A stretch of 64,000 bases of DNA from contig CAKUHB010000003.1 in NCBI GenBank assembly GCA_934655875.1, positions 73,843-137,842 of the forward strand, in the 5' to 3' direction. The translations under genes were made by a program, and so were the position numbers. The notes under the pieces are model-generated. The model did no database searches. It had not been told where the DNA came from and saw nothing but the letters and a program-made list of their open reading frames with translations. The stretch comes from an uncultured Oscillospiraceae bacterium. GTDB taxonomy: Bacteria > Bacillota > Clostridia > Oscillospirales > Oscillospiraceae. Numbering within the stretch: the stretch's first letter is position 1; every line of letters begins with the position of its first letter. Positions 45,816 to 53,461 of the stretch are shown piece by piece.

Positions 45816-47081
45816 ATGACAGATTTTCACGCGCTCATTGACAGCTACCGCGGCTGCACCTGTGGGCAGAACCATGAATGCGCCATTCAGGAGATCGCCA
45901 TTGGCAGCGGACTCGTCCACGAGACCGGTGCGCTTCTCCGGAAAAACGGCTTTGGCCCGCGGCTTTTGCTGGCGGCAGACGAACAGACGCTTGCCGCGGC
46001 GGACGGCCTGCTTTCGTCGCTGGGCGGCTTCACGGTCAGATCGCATATCTGGCCGTCTCTTCGCGTGGCGACCATGCAGGACGTGGAAGCGATCGAACGA
46101 GAGCTTGACAGCGTGGACGGCGTGCTTGCCGTCGGCACCGGATCGGTACACGATCCGTGCAGGCTGGCCTGCGCGCGGCGCGGCAAGAGGCTCTGCCTGT
46201 TCGCGACCGCGCCGTCCATGGACGGCTTCGCGTCCTATTCCGCCCCGATCGTAAACGGGAATTTCAAGATCACGTATCCGGCCAAATGTCCGGAGGTCAT
46301 CATCGGCGACACAAAGATCCTGGCGGATGCTCCGGCGGCGCTGAAATCCGCAGGCTTCGGCGACATGGTGGCGAAATATGTCGCGCTGATCGACTGGCAG
46401 GTATCGAATCTTCTGACCGGGGAAAGCTATTGTGCCCGCGTGGCGGAGCTGACGCGCACGGCGGCCGACCGGATCTTTGCCATGGCAGGCAGCGTGACGC
46501 GGCGCGACGAAAAGACGGCTGCGGCCATCTTTGAAGCGCTCCTTCTGACCGGTATTGCCATGAGCTTCACGAAGACCTCGCGTCCCGGCAGCGGAACGGA
46601 GCACATTCTGGCGCATTTCTGGGAGTGCATGGAGCTTCTGGAGGGAAAAACGCCCAACTACCACGGCGTGGACGTCGGCGTGGCGACGCTGATGATCCTG
46701 CAATACTACGAAAAGCTCGCGCAGCTCCGGCAGGTCACGGCCCGCCCGGAGGTCTGCAACTGGGATGAAATTTACCGGATCTACGGCGAGCTTGCCCCGG
46801 ATGTGCGCCGGCTCAATACGCCGGACACGATCACAGCCGGGCTGGATCCGCGCAAAATCGAGTCCTGCTGGCCGGAGATCCGCCGGATCGTGCAGGCAGC
46901 GCCGTCCTACGACGAGTGCCTTGCGGCCATGCAGAAGGCCGGCTGCATCACAACGCCGGAGGACGCCGGGCTGGATCCCGCGCTTGTGACGATCGGGTTC
47001 CGGTTCCATCCGTATATGCGGCGCAGGCTCTCGCTCAAGCGCGTGAGCCATATGCTGGAGCTTCCGGCAGAGCTGTTTTGA
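45816..47081 (+). CDS. sn-glycerol-1-phosphate dehydrogenase (AraM/EgsA family)
   Basis: Reduces dihydroxyacetone phosphate to sn-glycerol-1-phosphate with NAD(P)H. 421 aa, close to the length of bacterial AraM. An N-terminal Rossmann domain has VGTGSVHDPCR for cofactor binding. A metal-binding domain has Asp in SAGFGDMVAKY and histidines in SGTEHILAHF and NYHGVDVG. The N-terminal CTCGQNHEC adds a possible cysteine cluster. In Bacillus this enzyme feeds heptaprenylglycerol phosphate. A PcrB-type partner is not in the window. Confidence 0.85.
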   Translation: MTDFHALIDSYRGCTCGQNHECAIQEIAIGSGLVHETGALLRKNGFGPRLLLAADEQTLAAADGLLSSLGGFTVRSHIWPSLRVATMQDVEAIERELDSVDGVLAVGTGSVHDPCRLACARRGKRLCLFATAPSMDGFASYSAPIVNGNFKITYPAKCPEVIIGDTKILADAPAALKSAGFGDMVAKYVALIDWQVSNLLTGESYCARVAELTRTAADRIFAMAGSVTRRDEKTAAAIFEALLLTGIAMSFTKTSRPGSGTEHILAHFWECMELLEGKTPNYHGVDVGVATLMILQYYEKLAQLRQVTARPEVCNWDEIYRIYGELAPDVRRLNTPDTITAGLDPRKIESCWPEIRRIVQAAPSYDECLAAMQKAGCITTPEDAGLDPALVTIGFRFHPYMRRRLSLKRVSHMLELPAELF

Positions 47082-47105
47082 GAGAATACACAAGGAGTGC
47101 AGACT

Positions 47106-48518
47106 ATGGATCATTATGAGGATAAGATGAATTACAGCTTCGAGCCGATGGAGCAGGATCCCGAGCCGCAGCAGGAGCCGCCGCTCGAGCAGGCAAAAAA
47201 GGAGATCCGGCGCGGCAAGCACACGGGGCTGAAGCTGGCCGCGCTTCTCGCGGCGGTGGCGATCGTCGCCGCGCTCGGCGGATCGGCGCTCACGGCGGCG
47301 ATCCACGCGCTTGGCCAGCAGAACATGGCGCAGCAGGAAGCTGTCGACACCATGGCCCAGCAGCCGGAAGCGGAGCAGCCAACAGAAGCGGCAGAACCGG
47401 AAGCACCGTACCAGCTTGCGCGCAAGCCGCTCCCGGCGGAGCTGCCGTCCAACGACGGCGGCAAGACGCTCACGCCGAAGCAGGTCTATAAAATGAACGT
47501 CGGCGCGGTCTGCGGCATCGCGACGCAGGTCACGACGAACATCTGGGGCCAGACCGCGACCGCTTCGTGCGCAGGCAGCGGCTTCGTCCTGACGCAGGAC
47601 GGCTATATCGTGACCAACAACCACGTGGTGAGCGGCGCTGACGAGGGCACGATCATGGTGCGGCTCTATTCCGGCGAGGAATATCAGGCGGACATCATCG
47701 GCACCGACAGCATGAACGATGTAGCTCTTCTGAAGATCGAGACCGAGGGCTTACAGGCCGTCACCATCGGCGATTCCGATGCAATCGAGGTCGGCGAGAC
47801 CGTCGAAGCCATCGGCAATCCGCTGGGTGAGCTGACCTTCACCATGACCGCCGGTTACATCAGCGCGCTTGACCGCGAGATCAACACTGACGGCACGCCC
47901 ATCAACATGCTCCAGACCGACGCCGCCATCAACTCCGGCAACTCCGGCGGCCCGCTGTTCGACATGAACGGCAACGTCATCGGCATCACGACGGCCAAGG
48001 TCTCCGGCGAGACGGAATCCGGCGTGACGATCGAGGGCATCGGCTTCGCCATCCCCATCAACGACGTCATGCGCGTGGTCTATGACCTCCAGCAGTATGG
48101 CCGCGTCAGGGGCCGCGCCTATCTCGGCGTGACCTTGCAGGATCTGGACAGCACGGTGGCCGCGACGTATCACCTGCCTGCCGGCCCGCAGGTCATCACC
48201 GTGACCGAGGGCAGCTGCGCGGCAAATGCCGGGATGCAGCCGGGCGACATCATTCTGGAGTTTGAGGGCCGCGAGATCGGCTCCTATACCGACGTGGTCT
48301 CCGCTCTGTCCAAGAAGAAGGCGGGCGACACCGTCACGCTGCGGATCTACCGTGCCGGTGCAGAGCTGGATGTGACGCTGACGCTCGACGAGCGCCCGGA
48401 CGAGACCGAGATCGCCGCCACAGAGGAGCAGGCAAACCAGCAGCTCCCGTCCGACCCCGAATTTTCCTTCCCCGACTTCGGAGACTTCGACGGCTACGGC
48501 TACAATTACGGCGGATAA
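47106..48518 (+). CDS. HtrA/DegP-like membrane-anchored serine protease
   Basis: 470-aa extracytoplasmic quality-control protease. It has an acidic cytoplasmic head, one membrane helix (about 42-65), a linker, a trypsin-like domain and one PDZ domain (about 335-425: GDIILEFEGREIGSY). The catalytic triad is His173 (NNHVVSG), Asp in MNDVALLKI and Ser280 (NSGNSGGPLF). The C-terminus is Phe/Gly/Tyr-rich. I chose the ATG at 47106 (AAGGAG 10 bases upstream) over 47097, which lies too close to the ribosome site. Confidence 0.93.
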   Translation: MDHYEDKMNYSFEPMEQDPEPQQEPPLEQAKKEIRRGKHTGLKLAALLAAVAIVAALGGSALTAAIHALGQQNMAQQEAVDTMAQQPEAEQPTEAAEPEAPYQLARKPLPAELPSNDGGKTLTPKQVYKMNVGAVCGIATQVTTNIWGQTATASCAGSGFVLTQDGYIVTNNHVVSGADEGTIMVRLYSGEEYQADIIGTDSMNDVALLKIETEGLQAVTIGDSDAIEVGETVEAIGNPLGELTFTMTAGYISALDREINTDGTPINMLQTDAAINSGNSGGPLFDMNGNVIGITTAKVSGETESGVTIEGIGFAIPINDVMRVVYDLQQYGRVRGRAYLGVTLQDLDSTVAATYHLPAGPQVITVTEGSCAANAGMQPGDIILEFEGREIGSYTDVVSALSKKKAGDTVTLRIYRAGAELDVTLTLDERPDETEIAATEEQANQQLPSDPEFSFPDFGDFDGYGYNYGG

Positions 48519-48524
48519 AAAATG

Positions 48525-48549
48525 CGCCCCGGATCGAAGATCCGGGGCG
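48525..48549 (-). terminator. Terminator hairpin, first of a near-identical pair
   Basis: An 11-bp stem, CGCCCCGGATC (48525-48535) with 48539-48549. On the minus strand it is followed by a run of six T, so it is oriented to end metQ transcripts. It also lies just behind htrA. Confidence 0.7.
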
Positions 48550-48604
48550 TTGAAACTATCAAAAACCGCAATGCCCATTTTATGCCGAAAGCTCTCTGGT
48601 TTGT

Positions 48605-48713
48605 TTGTAGGGGACGATGCCTACATCGTCCCGGCAGAGCAGACCGATTTTTCGAAAGTTTGTGGCAAATTCGTTATCGTTGCAGTGGGACGATGTGGGC
48701 ATCGTCCCCTACA
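48605..48713. repeat. 109-bp inverted-repeat element between duplicated terminators
   Basis: The terminal 27-bp repeats (beginning TGTAGGGGACGATGCC) match their inverted copy at 26 of 27 positions (48605-48631 with 48687-48713). Each arm is itself palindromic (GACGATG..CATCGTC). No gene inside. It is a short MITE-like element and occupies the htrA-metQ gap 48519-48813. Confidence 0.7.
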
Positions 48714-48768
48714 CGGACAGCGCTTGTTTCGTACTGCTTCGTGCGTTGCAGTCTTTTGGACAAATCGA

Positions 48769-48796
48769 GCGCCCCGGATCGAACGATCCGGGGCGC
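48769..48796. terminator. Terminator hairpin, second of a near-identical pair
   Basis: GCGCCCCGGATC (48769-48780) pairs with GATCCGGGGCGC (48785-48796). The sequence is almost the same as the hairpin at 48525. On the plus strand TTGCTGTATGCTTTATTTTA follows. Confidence 0.65.
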
Positions 48797-48813
48797 TTGC
48801 TGTATGCTTTATT

Positions 48814-49689
48814 TTAGAAGATCGCAACGACAGCACCGTTGTAGGTGTTCTCGATGTACGTCTTGACAGCGTCGGACTGCAAAGCCTTGACAAGGGCCTG
48901 GATCTTGGCGCTGTTCTCATCGCCTGCGCGGCAGGCAACGATGTTGGCATAGGTCTGGGCGGCGTCGCCGGAGGCGTCCTCGATGGCCAGCGCGTCAGAC
49001 GCGTGCAGACCAGCCTGCAGGGCATAGTTGCCGTTGATGACGGCGACGGTGCCGGGGTTGGAGTTGGCCAGCTGTGCCGGGACAGTATCGGCCTGCAGCG
49101 CCTGCACGTCGTGGCCCTTGGCGTCGACGATATCCAGCGTAGTCACGCCCTTTTCAGCGGAAGCGTCGGCGGGCAGTTCGATCAGGCCTTCCTGCGCAAG
49201 CAGGAGCAGGGCGCGGGTCTCGTTGGAATCGTCAGCCGGGACAAGGATCGTCGCGTCGTCCGCGATGTCAGCGACGGAGTCCACGCCGTTGCCATAGAGA
49301 CCGAACGGCTCATAGTGGATCTTGGCAGCAGCGACGAGGTCGGTGCCGTTGGCAGCGTTGAAGCTGTTCAGGTACGGGGTGTGCTGGAAGTAGTTGGCGT
49401 CGAGCGAGCCGTCATCCAGAGACTGGTTCGGCAGAACATAGTCGTCATAGACAACGATCTGGAGGTCATACCCCTCGGCAGCCAGCGTGTCCTTGATCTG
49501 CTCAAGGATCTCGGCGTGCGGCGTGGAGGATGCGCCGACCTTGATGACTTCCAGCGTGCCGTCAGCGGCGGCGTCATTGGAAGCGACAGTATCGGCAGAG
49601 GTGTCAGCGGTCTCGCTCTTGGCGGCGCAGCCGGCCAGAGCGGCAACGATCAGAAGGGCAGCCAGTGCAATGGCAAGAATCTTTTTCAT
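48814..49689 (-). CDS. metQ: D/L-methionine ABC transporter substrate-binding lipoprotein
   Basis: Binds methionine outside the membrane for the MetNI importer. 291 aa with a lipoprotein signal (LAGC, Cys21), a Thr/Asp/Ala-rich linker and the NlpA/MetQ domain (IKVGASSTPHAEILEQIKD, NYFQHTPYLNSFN, NANYALQAG-type ligand loop GNYALQAGL). The start at 49689 has AAAGGAG at good spacing; the longer frame upstream lacks one. Last gene of the metN-metI-metQ operon. Confidence 0.93.
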   Translation of the reverse strand: MKKILAIALAALLIVAALAGCAAKSETADTSADTVASNDAAADGTLEVIKVGASSTPHAEILEQIKDTLAAEGYDLQIVVYDDYVLPNQSLDDGSLDANYFQHTPYLNSFNAANGTDLVAAAKIHYEPFGLYGNGVDSVADIADDATILVPADDSNETRALLLLAQEGLIELPADASAEKGVTTLDIVDAKGHDVQALQADTVPAQLANSNPGTVAVINGNYALQAGLHASDALAIEDASGDAAQTYANIVACRAGDENSAKIQALVKALQSDAVKTYIENTYNGAVVAIF

Positions 49690-49754
49690 GATAAAATCTC
49701 CTTTATATTCATTTATATTCAAGTGATACGGATGGACAGACGGATCAAAGCCGG

Positions 49755-49811
49755 TCACATTCGTCCGTATCGCCAGTTGATGCGCAGCAGGCGCTCAAAA
49801 ATCAGACGCAT
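49755..49811 (-). CDS. Candidate 18-codon ORF between metI and metQ
   Basis: Reverse strand has AAAGGAG, overlapping the metI stop, then ATG and 18 codons (MRLIFERLLRINWRYGRM) ending in TGA. The peptide is basic and aromatic. The inverted repeat TCCGTATC/GATACGGA (49764-49771 with 49725-49732) can fold the end of this ORF with the metQ leader. It could couple or modulate metQ translation, or be fortuitous. Confidence 0.4.
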   Translation of the reverse strand: MRLIFERLLRINWRYGRM

Positions 49812-49825
49812 GGGAAAAACTCCTT

Positions 49826-50503
49826 TCAGCGGGCACGCTTGTCAGTCTTGCGCAGGATGCGCGTACCGGCGATCTGGATGACCTGCACGATCACGACGAT
49901 CAGCAGGACGCAGACCCAGATGACGAGCTTCTGGCTTCTCTGATGGCCGTAGATGATGGCGACCTGACCAAGGCCGGTGCCGCCGAGCGTTGCAGCCAGC
50001 GCGGTGTAGCTCAGGATCGTGACCGTGGAGATGACCGTGCCAGAGATGAGCGACGGCTTTGCTTCCGGCAGGAGCACGCGCCAGATGATCTGTAAATTCG
50101 TGCAGCCCATGGCCTGCGCGGCTTCAATGACGCCCGCTGGAACCTCCTTGAGGGACGATTCCACCATCCGCGCCACATAAGGAGCAGCGGCAATGATGAG
50201 CGTAACGATGACCGCGCCGTTGCCCGTCGAGGTGCCGAGCAGGATGCGCGCCACCGGGATCATGGCGACCATTAGGATGACCGCCGGGATGGAACGGAAG
50301 AAGTTCACGATAAATCCGAGGACGGTATTGACGCTCTTCTGCGGGCGAAGCCCGTCCTTATCCGTGACCCAGAGGACAACGCCCAGCGGCAGGCCGATGA
50401 TATAGGCAAAGAGCGTGGTGAGAAGCGTCATATACACGGTCTGCCAGACGCCAAGCTGGATGATGTGGTTCTGCCACAGCTTCACAAAAAATTCCGTTGC
50501 CAT
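49826..50503 (-). CDS. metI: Methionine ABC transporter permease
   Basis: 225-aa inner-membrane permease with five predicted helices and the EAA-type loop (EAAQAMGCTNLQIIWRVLLPEAKPSL) that contacts MetN. SIPAVILMVAMIPVARILLG is typical of MetI. The start at 50503 is chosen for AGGAGG about 10 bases upstream; it lies 2 bp behind the metN stop. Confidence 0.94.
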   Translation of the reverse strand: MATEFFVKLWQNHIIQLGVWQTVYMTLLTTLFAYIIGLPLGVVLWVTDKDGLRPQKSVNTVLGFIVNFFRSIPAVILMVAMIPVARILLGTSTGNGAVIVTLIIAAAPYVARMVESSLKEVPAGVIEAAQAMGCTNLQIIWRVLLPEAKPSLISGTVISTVTILSYTALAATLGGTGLGQVAIIYGHQRSQKLVIWVCVLLIVVIVQVIQIAGTRILRKTDKRAR

Positions 50504-50505
50504 GT

Positions 50506-51498
50506 TCAGCGCTCCTCCTTCCACGTCAGCCCGCTGTGCTGCAGCCAGCTGATGACCTTTTCGGCTTCATGCTCGTCGTTTGGCAGCTCAAGGATCATGT
50601 GGCCGTAGGCCGCGCCCTCGATCGACTTGGTGTCGGCAAACAGGACGTTGATCGGCACGCGGCAGGCGAGGATCATCTCGGAAATGACCGGGTTCTGGGT
50701 GTTCTCGCCGTTGAAGATGAGGCGGAGCTTGCGCCCGCCGGTCGTCGCGTCGAGGACCGGCCGCTCCTGCGGCAGGACAAGCTCGCGCGCGATATCGGAC
50801 TGCGGGTTGGTGAAGACCTCGGCGACCTTGCCCGCTTCCGCGATGCAGCTCTTGTCGATGACGGCCACGCGGTCGCAGATCTGGTCGATGACCTTCATTT
50901 CGTGGGTGATGACGATGATGGTGACGCCGAGCGTCTTGTTGATCTCGCGCAGCAGCTCGAGGATCGAACGCGTTGTGTTGGGGTCAAGCGCGCTGGTGGC
51001 TTCGTCACAGAGGAGGTACTTGGGGTTCGTCGCGAGCGCACGTGCGATGGCCACGCGCTGCTTCTGGCCGCCGGAGAGCTGCGAGGGGTAGCTCTGCGCC
51101 TTGTCGGCCAGGCCGACGATCTTCAGAAGCTCCTCGGCGCGGCTTTTTGCCTGCGCCTTCGGCGTGCCGGAGATCTCCAGCGGGAAGCAGACGTTGCGCA
51201 GAACCGTCCGCTGCTCGAGGAGGTTAAAGCCCTGGAAGATCATGCCGATCTGCCGCCGCACCCGAAGCAGCTCCTTCTGGCTCAGCGCCGTGAGGTTCTG
51301 CCCGTCGACCCAGACCTCGCCGCTGGTCGGGCGCTCCAGCAGATTGATGCAGCGCACGAGCGTCGATTTGCCCGCGCCGGACAGACCGATGATGCCGAAA
51401 ATTTCGCCGTCCGCGATCGTCAGGTTTACATCCTTCAGCGCTTCCACGCTGCCGGAGGCCGAGGAATAGATTTTGCCGAGATGCTTCAGCTCGATCAT
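50506..51498 (-). CDS. metN: Methionine ABC transporter ATP-binding protein
   Basis: 330-aa ATPase. Walker A GLSGAGKST, Q-loop MIFQGFNLL, signature LSGGQKQRV, Walker B LLCDEATSALD and the H-loop ITHEM. A C-terminal NIL regulatory domain (about 255-330) normally binds methionine for transinhibition. The start at 51498 (MIELKHLGKIY) follows AAGGGGATC. The 41-codon open extension upstream overlaps the attenuator. First structural gene of the operon behind the leader peptide. Confidence 0.95.
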   Translation of the reverse strand: MIELKHLGKIYSSASGSVEALKDVNLTIADGEIFGIIGLSGAGKSTLVRCINLLERPTSGEVWVDGQNLTALSQKELLRVRRQIGMIFQGFNLLEQRTVLRNVCFPLEISGTPKAQAKSRAEELLKIVGLADKAQSYPSQLSGGQKQRVAIARALATNPKYLLCDEATSALDPNTTRSILELLREINKTLGVTIIVITHEMKVIDQICDRVAVIDKSCIAEAGKVAEVFTNPQSDIARELVLPQERPVLDATTGGRKLRLIFNGENTQNPVISEMILACRVPINVLFADTKSIEGAAYGHMILELPNDEHEAEKVISWLQHSGLTWKEER

Positions 51499-51541
51499 AG
51501 CGGATCCCCTTCCATACTTGTAGGTTTTTTTGCCGGGCAAG

Positions 51542-51578
51542 AAAAAAGAGCCGGGAAACTCACAACGTTTCTCAGCTC
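51542..51578 (-). terminator. Attenuator terminator upstream of metN
   Basis: On the minus strand GAGCTGAGAAAC (51578-51567) pairs with GTTTCCCGGCTC (51559-51548), with one mismatch and one G-U, and is followed directly by six T. It lies between the leader peptide and metN, inside the mRNA leader. CGGCTC within leader codons 26-28 can pair instead with GAGCTG of the 5' arm (one G-U), giving an antiterminator. Confidence 0.8.
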
Positions 51579-51610
51579 CGGGATTGGCCTTTTTGTGCCA
51601 AACTGGAAAT

Positions 51611-51706
51611 TTATGAAACAAAGCGAGCCGAATTTTGCGTATGCAGAAGCATGCACATGCAGCGCATGCACATCGGCATCATCATGGTGTTCACGGTACG
51701 TTCCAT
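51611..51706 (-). CDS. metNIQ leader peptide, Met/Cys-rich
   Basis: 31-codon ORF on the minus strand with GGAAAGGAG 11 bases upstream of the ATG. After MERTVNT it encodes MMMPMCMRCMCM, then LLHTQNSARFVS and TAA. It has seven internal methionine and three cysteine codons within 12 positions. Ribosomes lacking charged Met-tRNA (or Cys-tRNA) would stall there, leave the CGGCTC segment downstream free to bind the terminator 5' arm, and allow metN transcription. This is the amino-acid leader-peptide mechanism known for his/trp/leu operons. No SAM riboswitch or T-box motif is visible in this leader. Confidence 0.85.
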   Translation of the reverse strand: MERTVNTMMMPMCMRCMCMLLHTQNSARFVS

Positions 51707-51741
51707 CACAAAAACGGCTCCTTTCCTGTTTTCTTGGCCAC

Positions 51742-51770
51742 ATTATATATGTCCTCCGCAGAAATGTCAA
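51742..51770 (-). promoter_or_regulatory. Consensus promoter of the metNIQ operon
   Basis: Reverse strand reads TTGACA (51765-51770), a 17-bp spacer and TATAAT (51742-51747), a perfect sigma-A match. Transcription should start near 51735, giving a leader of about 235 nt. Confidence 0.85.
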
Positions 51771-51909
51771 TGGGGGAAGCGGCGAAAAAAGGAAAGGAAT
51801 TGACAGGTTTTTTGTGCATAGAAGCGAGAAATCCGCCCGGAACGGACAAAATCCGCTGCCTGAAAGTCCGCCGCCGCATTCAGCCGCCGTTAAGATGCGA
51901 TCTGCGCAC

Positions 51910-51938
51910 TTGACAGGCCGGGCTTTTTATGGTTCAAT
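51910..51938 (+). promoter_or_regulatory. Promoter of the riboswitch-controlled OadB-like operon
   Basis: TTGACA (51910-51915), a 17-bp spacer and TTCAAT (51933-51938). Confidence 0.65.
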
Positions 51939-51943
51939 AGCCC

Positions 51944-52034
51944 TGATAAAAGGGAGTAACAGGCGGGATCCCCCGCGTCCTCTGCGTCAATACGGCGTTT
52001 GCCCGCAGACGACTGAAATTGTGAGACTTTTACC
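51944..52034 (+). promoter_or_regulatory. yybP-ykoY-type riboswitch (manganese-sensing family)
   Basis: The conserved parts occur in order. AAAAGGGAGTAAC (51948-51960) corresponds to the AAAGGGGAGUAGC strand. GCGTCAATACG (51984-51994) corresponds to the CGUCAAU loop. TGTGAGACTTTTACC (52020-52034) corresponds to the GCAAGACCUUU closing strand. AAAAG and CTTTT form P1. The closing strand is also the 5' arm of the terminator that follows, so ligand binding should prevent termination and switch the operon on. Identification rests on motif recall, not on a covariance-model search. Confidence 0.75.
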
Positions 52035-52071
52035 GGAGCATCAGGTATGCTCTGGTAAAGGTCTCTTTTTT
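52023..52071 (+). terminator. Riboswitch expression-platform terminator
   Basis: GAGACTTTTACC (52023-52034) pairs with GGTAAAGGTCTC (52054-52065) and the stem extends inward through GGAGCA/TGCTCT. A run of T follows (52066-52071). Confidence 0.85.
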
Positions 52072-52103
52072 ACTTCCTAAATTACCTGTAAGGAGGACTT
52101 TTT

Positions 52104-53231
52104 GTGGCGCAGCTTTTTTCAAACGTGGGCAATCTCAGCTGGCAGCAGGTCGTGATGTGGCTGATCGGCGGAGGGCTTATCTATCTGGCAATCAAGAAGG
52201 ATATGGAGCCGTCGCTCCTGCTGCCGCTGGGCTTCGGGACGATCCTCGTCAATCTGCCGCTGTCCGGCGCGGTGACGCAGATCTTAGACGGCGCGAAAGA
52301 AATCGGCGTCCTGAACGTACTGTTTGACGCGGGGATCGCGAACGAGCTGTTCCCGCTCCTGCTGTTCGTCGGCATCGGCGCGATGATCGATTTTGAGCCG
52401 CTTCTGAACGACCCGAAGCTCATGATCTTCGGCGCGGCGGCGCAGTTCGGCATTTTCTTTACGTTCAGCCTTGCGGCGCTTCTGGGCTTCCCGATCAAGG
52501 ATGCAGCCGCCATCGGCATCATCGGTGCGGCGGACGGCCCGACGGCCATCTTTGTGGCCAACTTCCTGAACTCTCAGTATCTCGGCGCGATCATGGTCGC
52601 CGCGTATTCGTATATGGCGCTCGTGCCGATCGTGCAGCCGCCGGTCATCCGCGCGCTCACCACGAAGCACGAGCGGAGCATCCGCATGCCCTACCGGCAG
52701 CACAGCGTCTCCAAACGCACAAAGATCCTGTTCCCGATCCTCATTACGATGGTCTGCGGCATCGTCTCGCCGCGCAGCGTCGCGCTGATCGGGTTTCTGA
52801 TGTTCGGCAATCTGATCCGCGTCTGCGGCGTGCTGGATGCCCTGTCCGAGACGGCGCAGAAGACGCTTTCCAACCTCGTCACGCTCTTCCTCGGTCTCAC
52901 CATCGCGGTCAAAATGCAGGCAGACGCCTTCCTCACGACGCAGACGCTCATGATCCTCGCGCTGGGGCTGGTCGCGTTCGTGTTTGACACGGCAGGCGGC
53001 GTGCTGGTGGCGAAGCTCATCAATCTCTTCCTGCCTGCGGGCAGAAAGCTCAATCCCATGATCGGCGCCTGCGGCATTTCGGCGTTCCCGATGTCCGCGC
53101 GCGTCGTGTATAAAATGGCCCTGAAGGAGGACCCGCAGAATTATCTGCTCATGCACTGCGTGGGCGTCAACGTATCCGGACAGGTCGCGTCCGTCATTGC
53201 GGGCGGTCTGCTCCTGAATCTTCTGGTATGA
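52104..53231 (+). CDS. OadB/MmdB-like sodium-ion-translocating decarboxylase beta subunit
   Basis: 375-aa polytopic membrane protein matching the beta subunit of Na+-pumping decarboxylases. It has the GIIGAADGPTAIFVAN motif with the conserved Asp, the inverted-repeat helix layout and SAFPMSARVVYKMA near the end. The start is GTG at 52104 with AAGGAGGA 7 bases upstream. In true decarboxylases this subunit couples carboxybiotin decarboxylation to Na+ export, but no alpha or biotin-carrier gene is nearby. Its control by a Mn2+-type riboswitch suggests a separate ion-transport role, possibly manganese homeostasis (inference). Confidence 0.88.
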   Translation: MAQLFSNVGNLSWQQVVMWLIGGGLIYLAIKKDMEPSLLLPLGFGTILVNLPLSGAVTQILDGAKEIGVLNVLFDAGIANELFPLLLFVGIGAMIDFEPLLNDPKLMIFGAAAQFGIFFTFSLAALLGFPIKDAAAIGIIGAADGPTAIFVANFLNSQYLGAIMVAAYSYMALVPIVQPPVIRALTTKHERSIRMPYRQHSVSKRTKILFPILITMVCGIVSPRSVALIGFLMFGNLIRVCGVLDALSETAQKTLSNLVTLFLGLTIAVKMQADAFLTTQTLMILALGLVAFVFDTAGGVLVAKLINLFLPAGRKLNPMIGACGISAFPMSARVVYKMALKEDPQNYLLMHCVGVNVSGQVASVIAGGLLLNLLV

Positions 53232-53241
53232 GGTGAATGAC

Positions 53242-53385
53242 ATGCATGTAGACGCTTTTTTACAGACGCTGCCCATCATGGCCAAGGGTATGGCCGGAAT
53301 CTTCCTTGTGACGGCCGTCATCATCGCAGCGGTTCTGCTGCTGCGTGGTTTCTCAAAAGGGAGCGATCAGAAAACAGAAAAATAA
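53242..53385 (+). CDS. Small OadG-like single-helix membrane protein
   Basis: 47 aa: a short N-terminal segment (HVDAFLQTLPIMAKG), one membrane helix (about 17-36, AGIFLVTAVIIAAVLLL) and a charged tail (RGFSKGSDQKTEK). The size, position and topology match the gamma subunit that stabilises OadB. GAGGTG lies 6 bases before the ATG, 10 bp after the beta subunit gene, so the two form an operon under the riboswitch. Confidence 0.65.
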   Translation: MHVDAFLQTLPIMAKGMAGIFLVTAVIIAAVLLLRGFSKGSDQKTEK

Positions 53386-53461
53386 AACAAATCACACTTG
53401 AAACAACATTTGATCCCGGATATAATAGAGGTATCATTTATTCAGAAAAGAGGATGCTTCT

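Noticed and set aside
51499..51740. SAM (S-box) riboswitch or T-box upstream of metN
   Set aside because: I looked for the GAGGGA/GGCAACC and T-box AGGGTGGNACCGCG-type motifs on the minus strand and did not find them; the Met/Cys leader ORF explains the leader.
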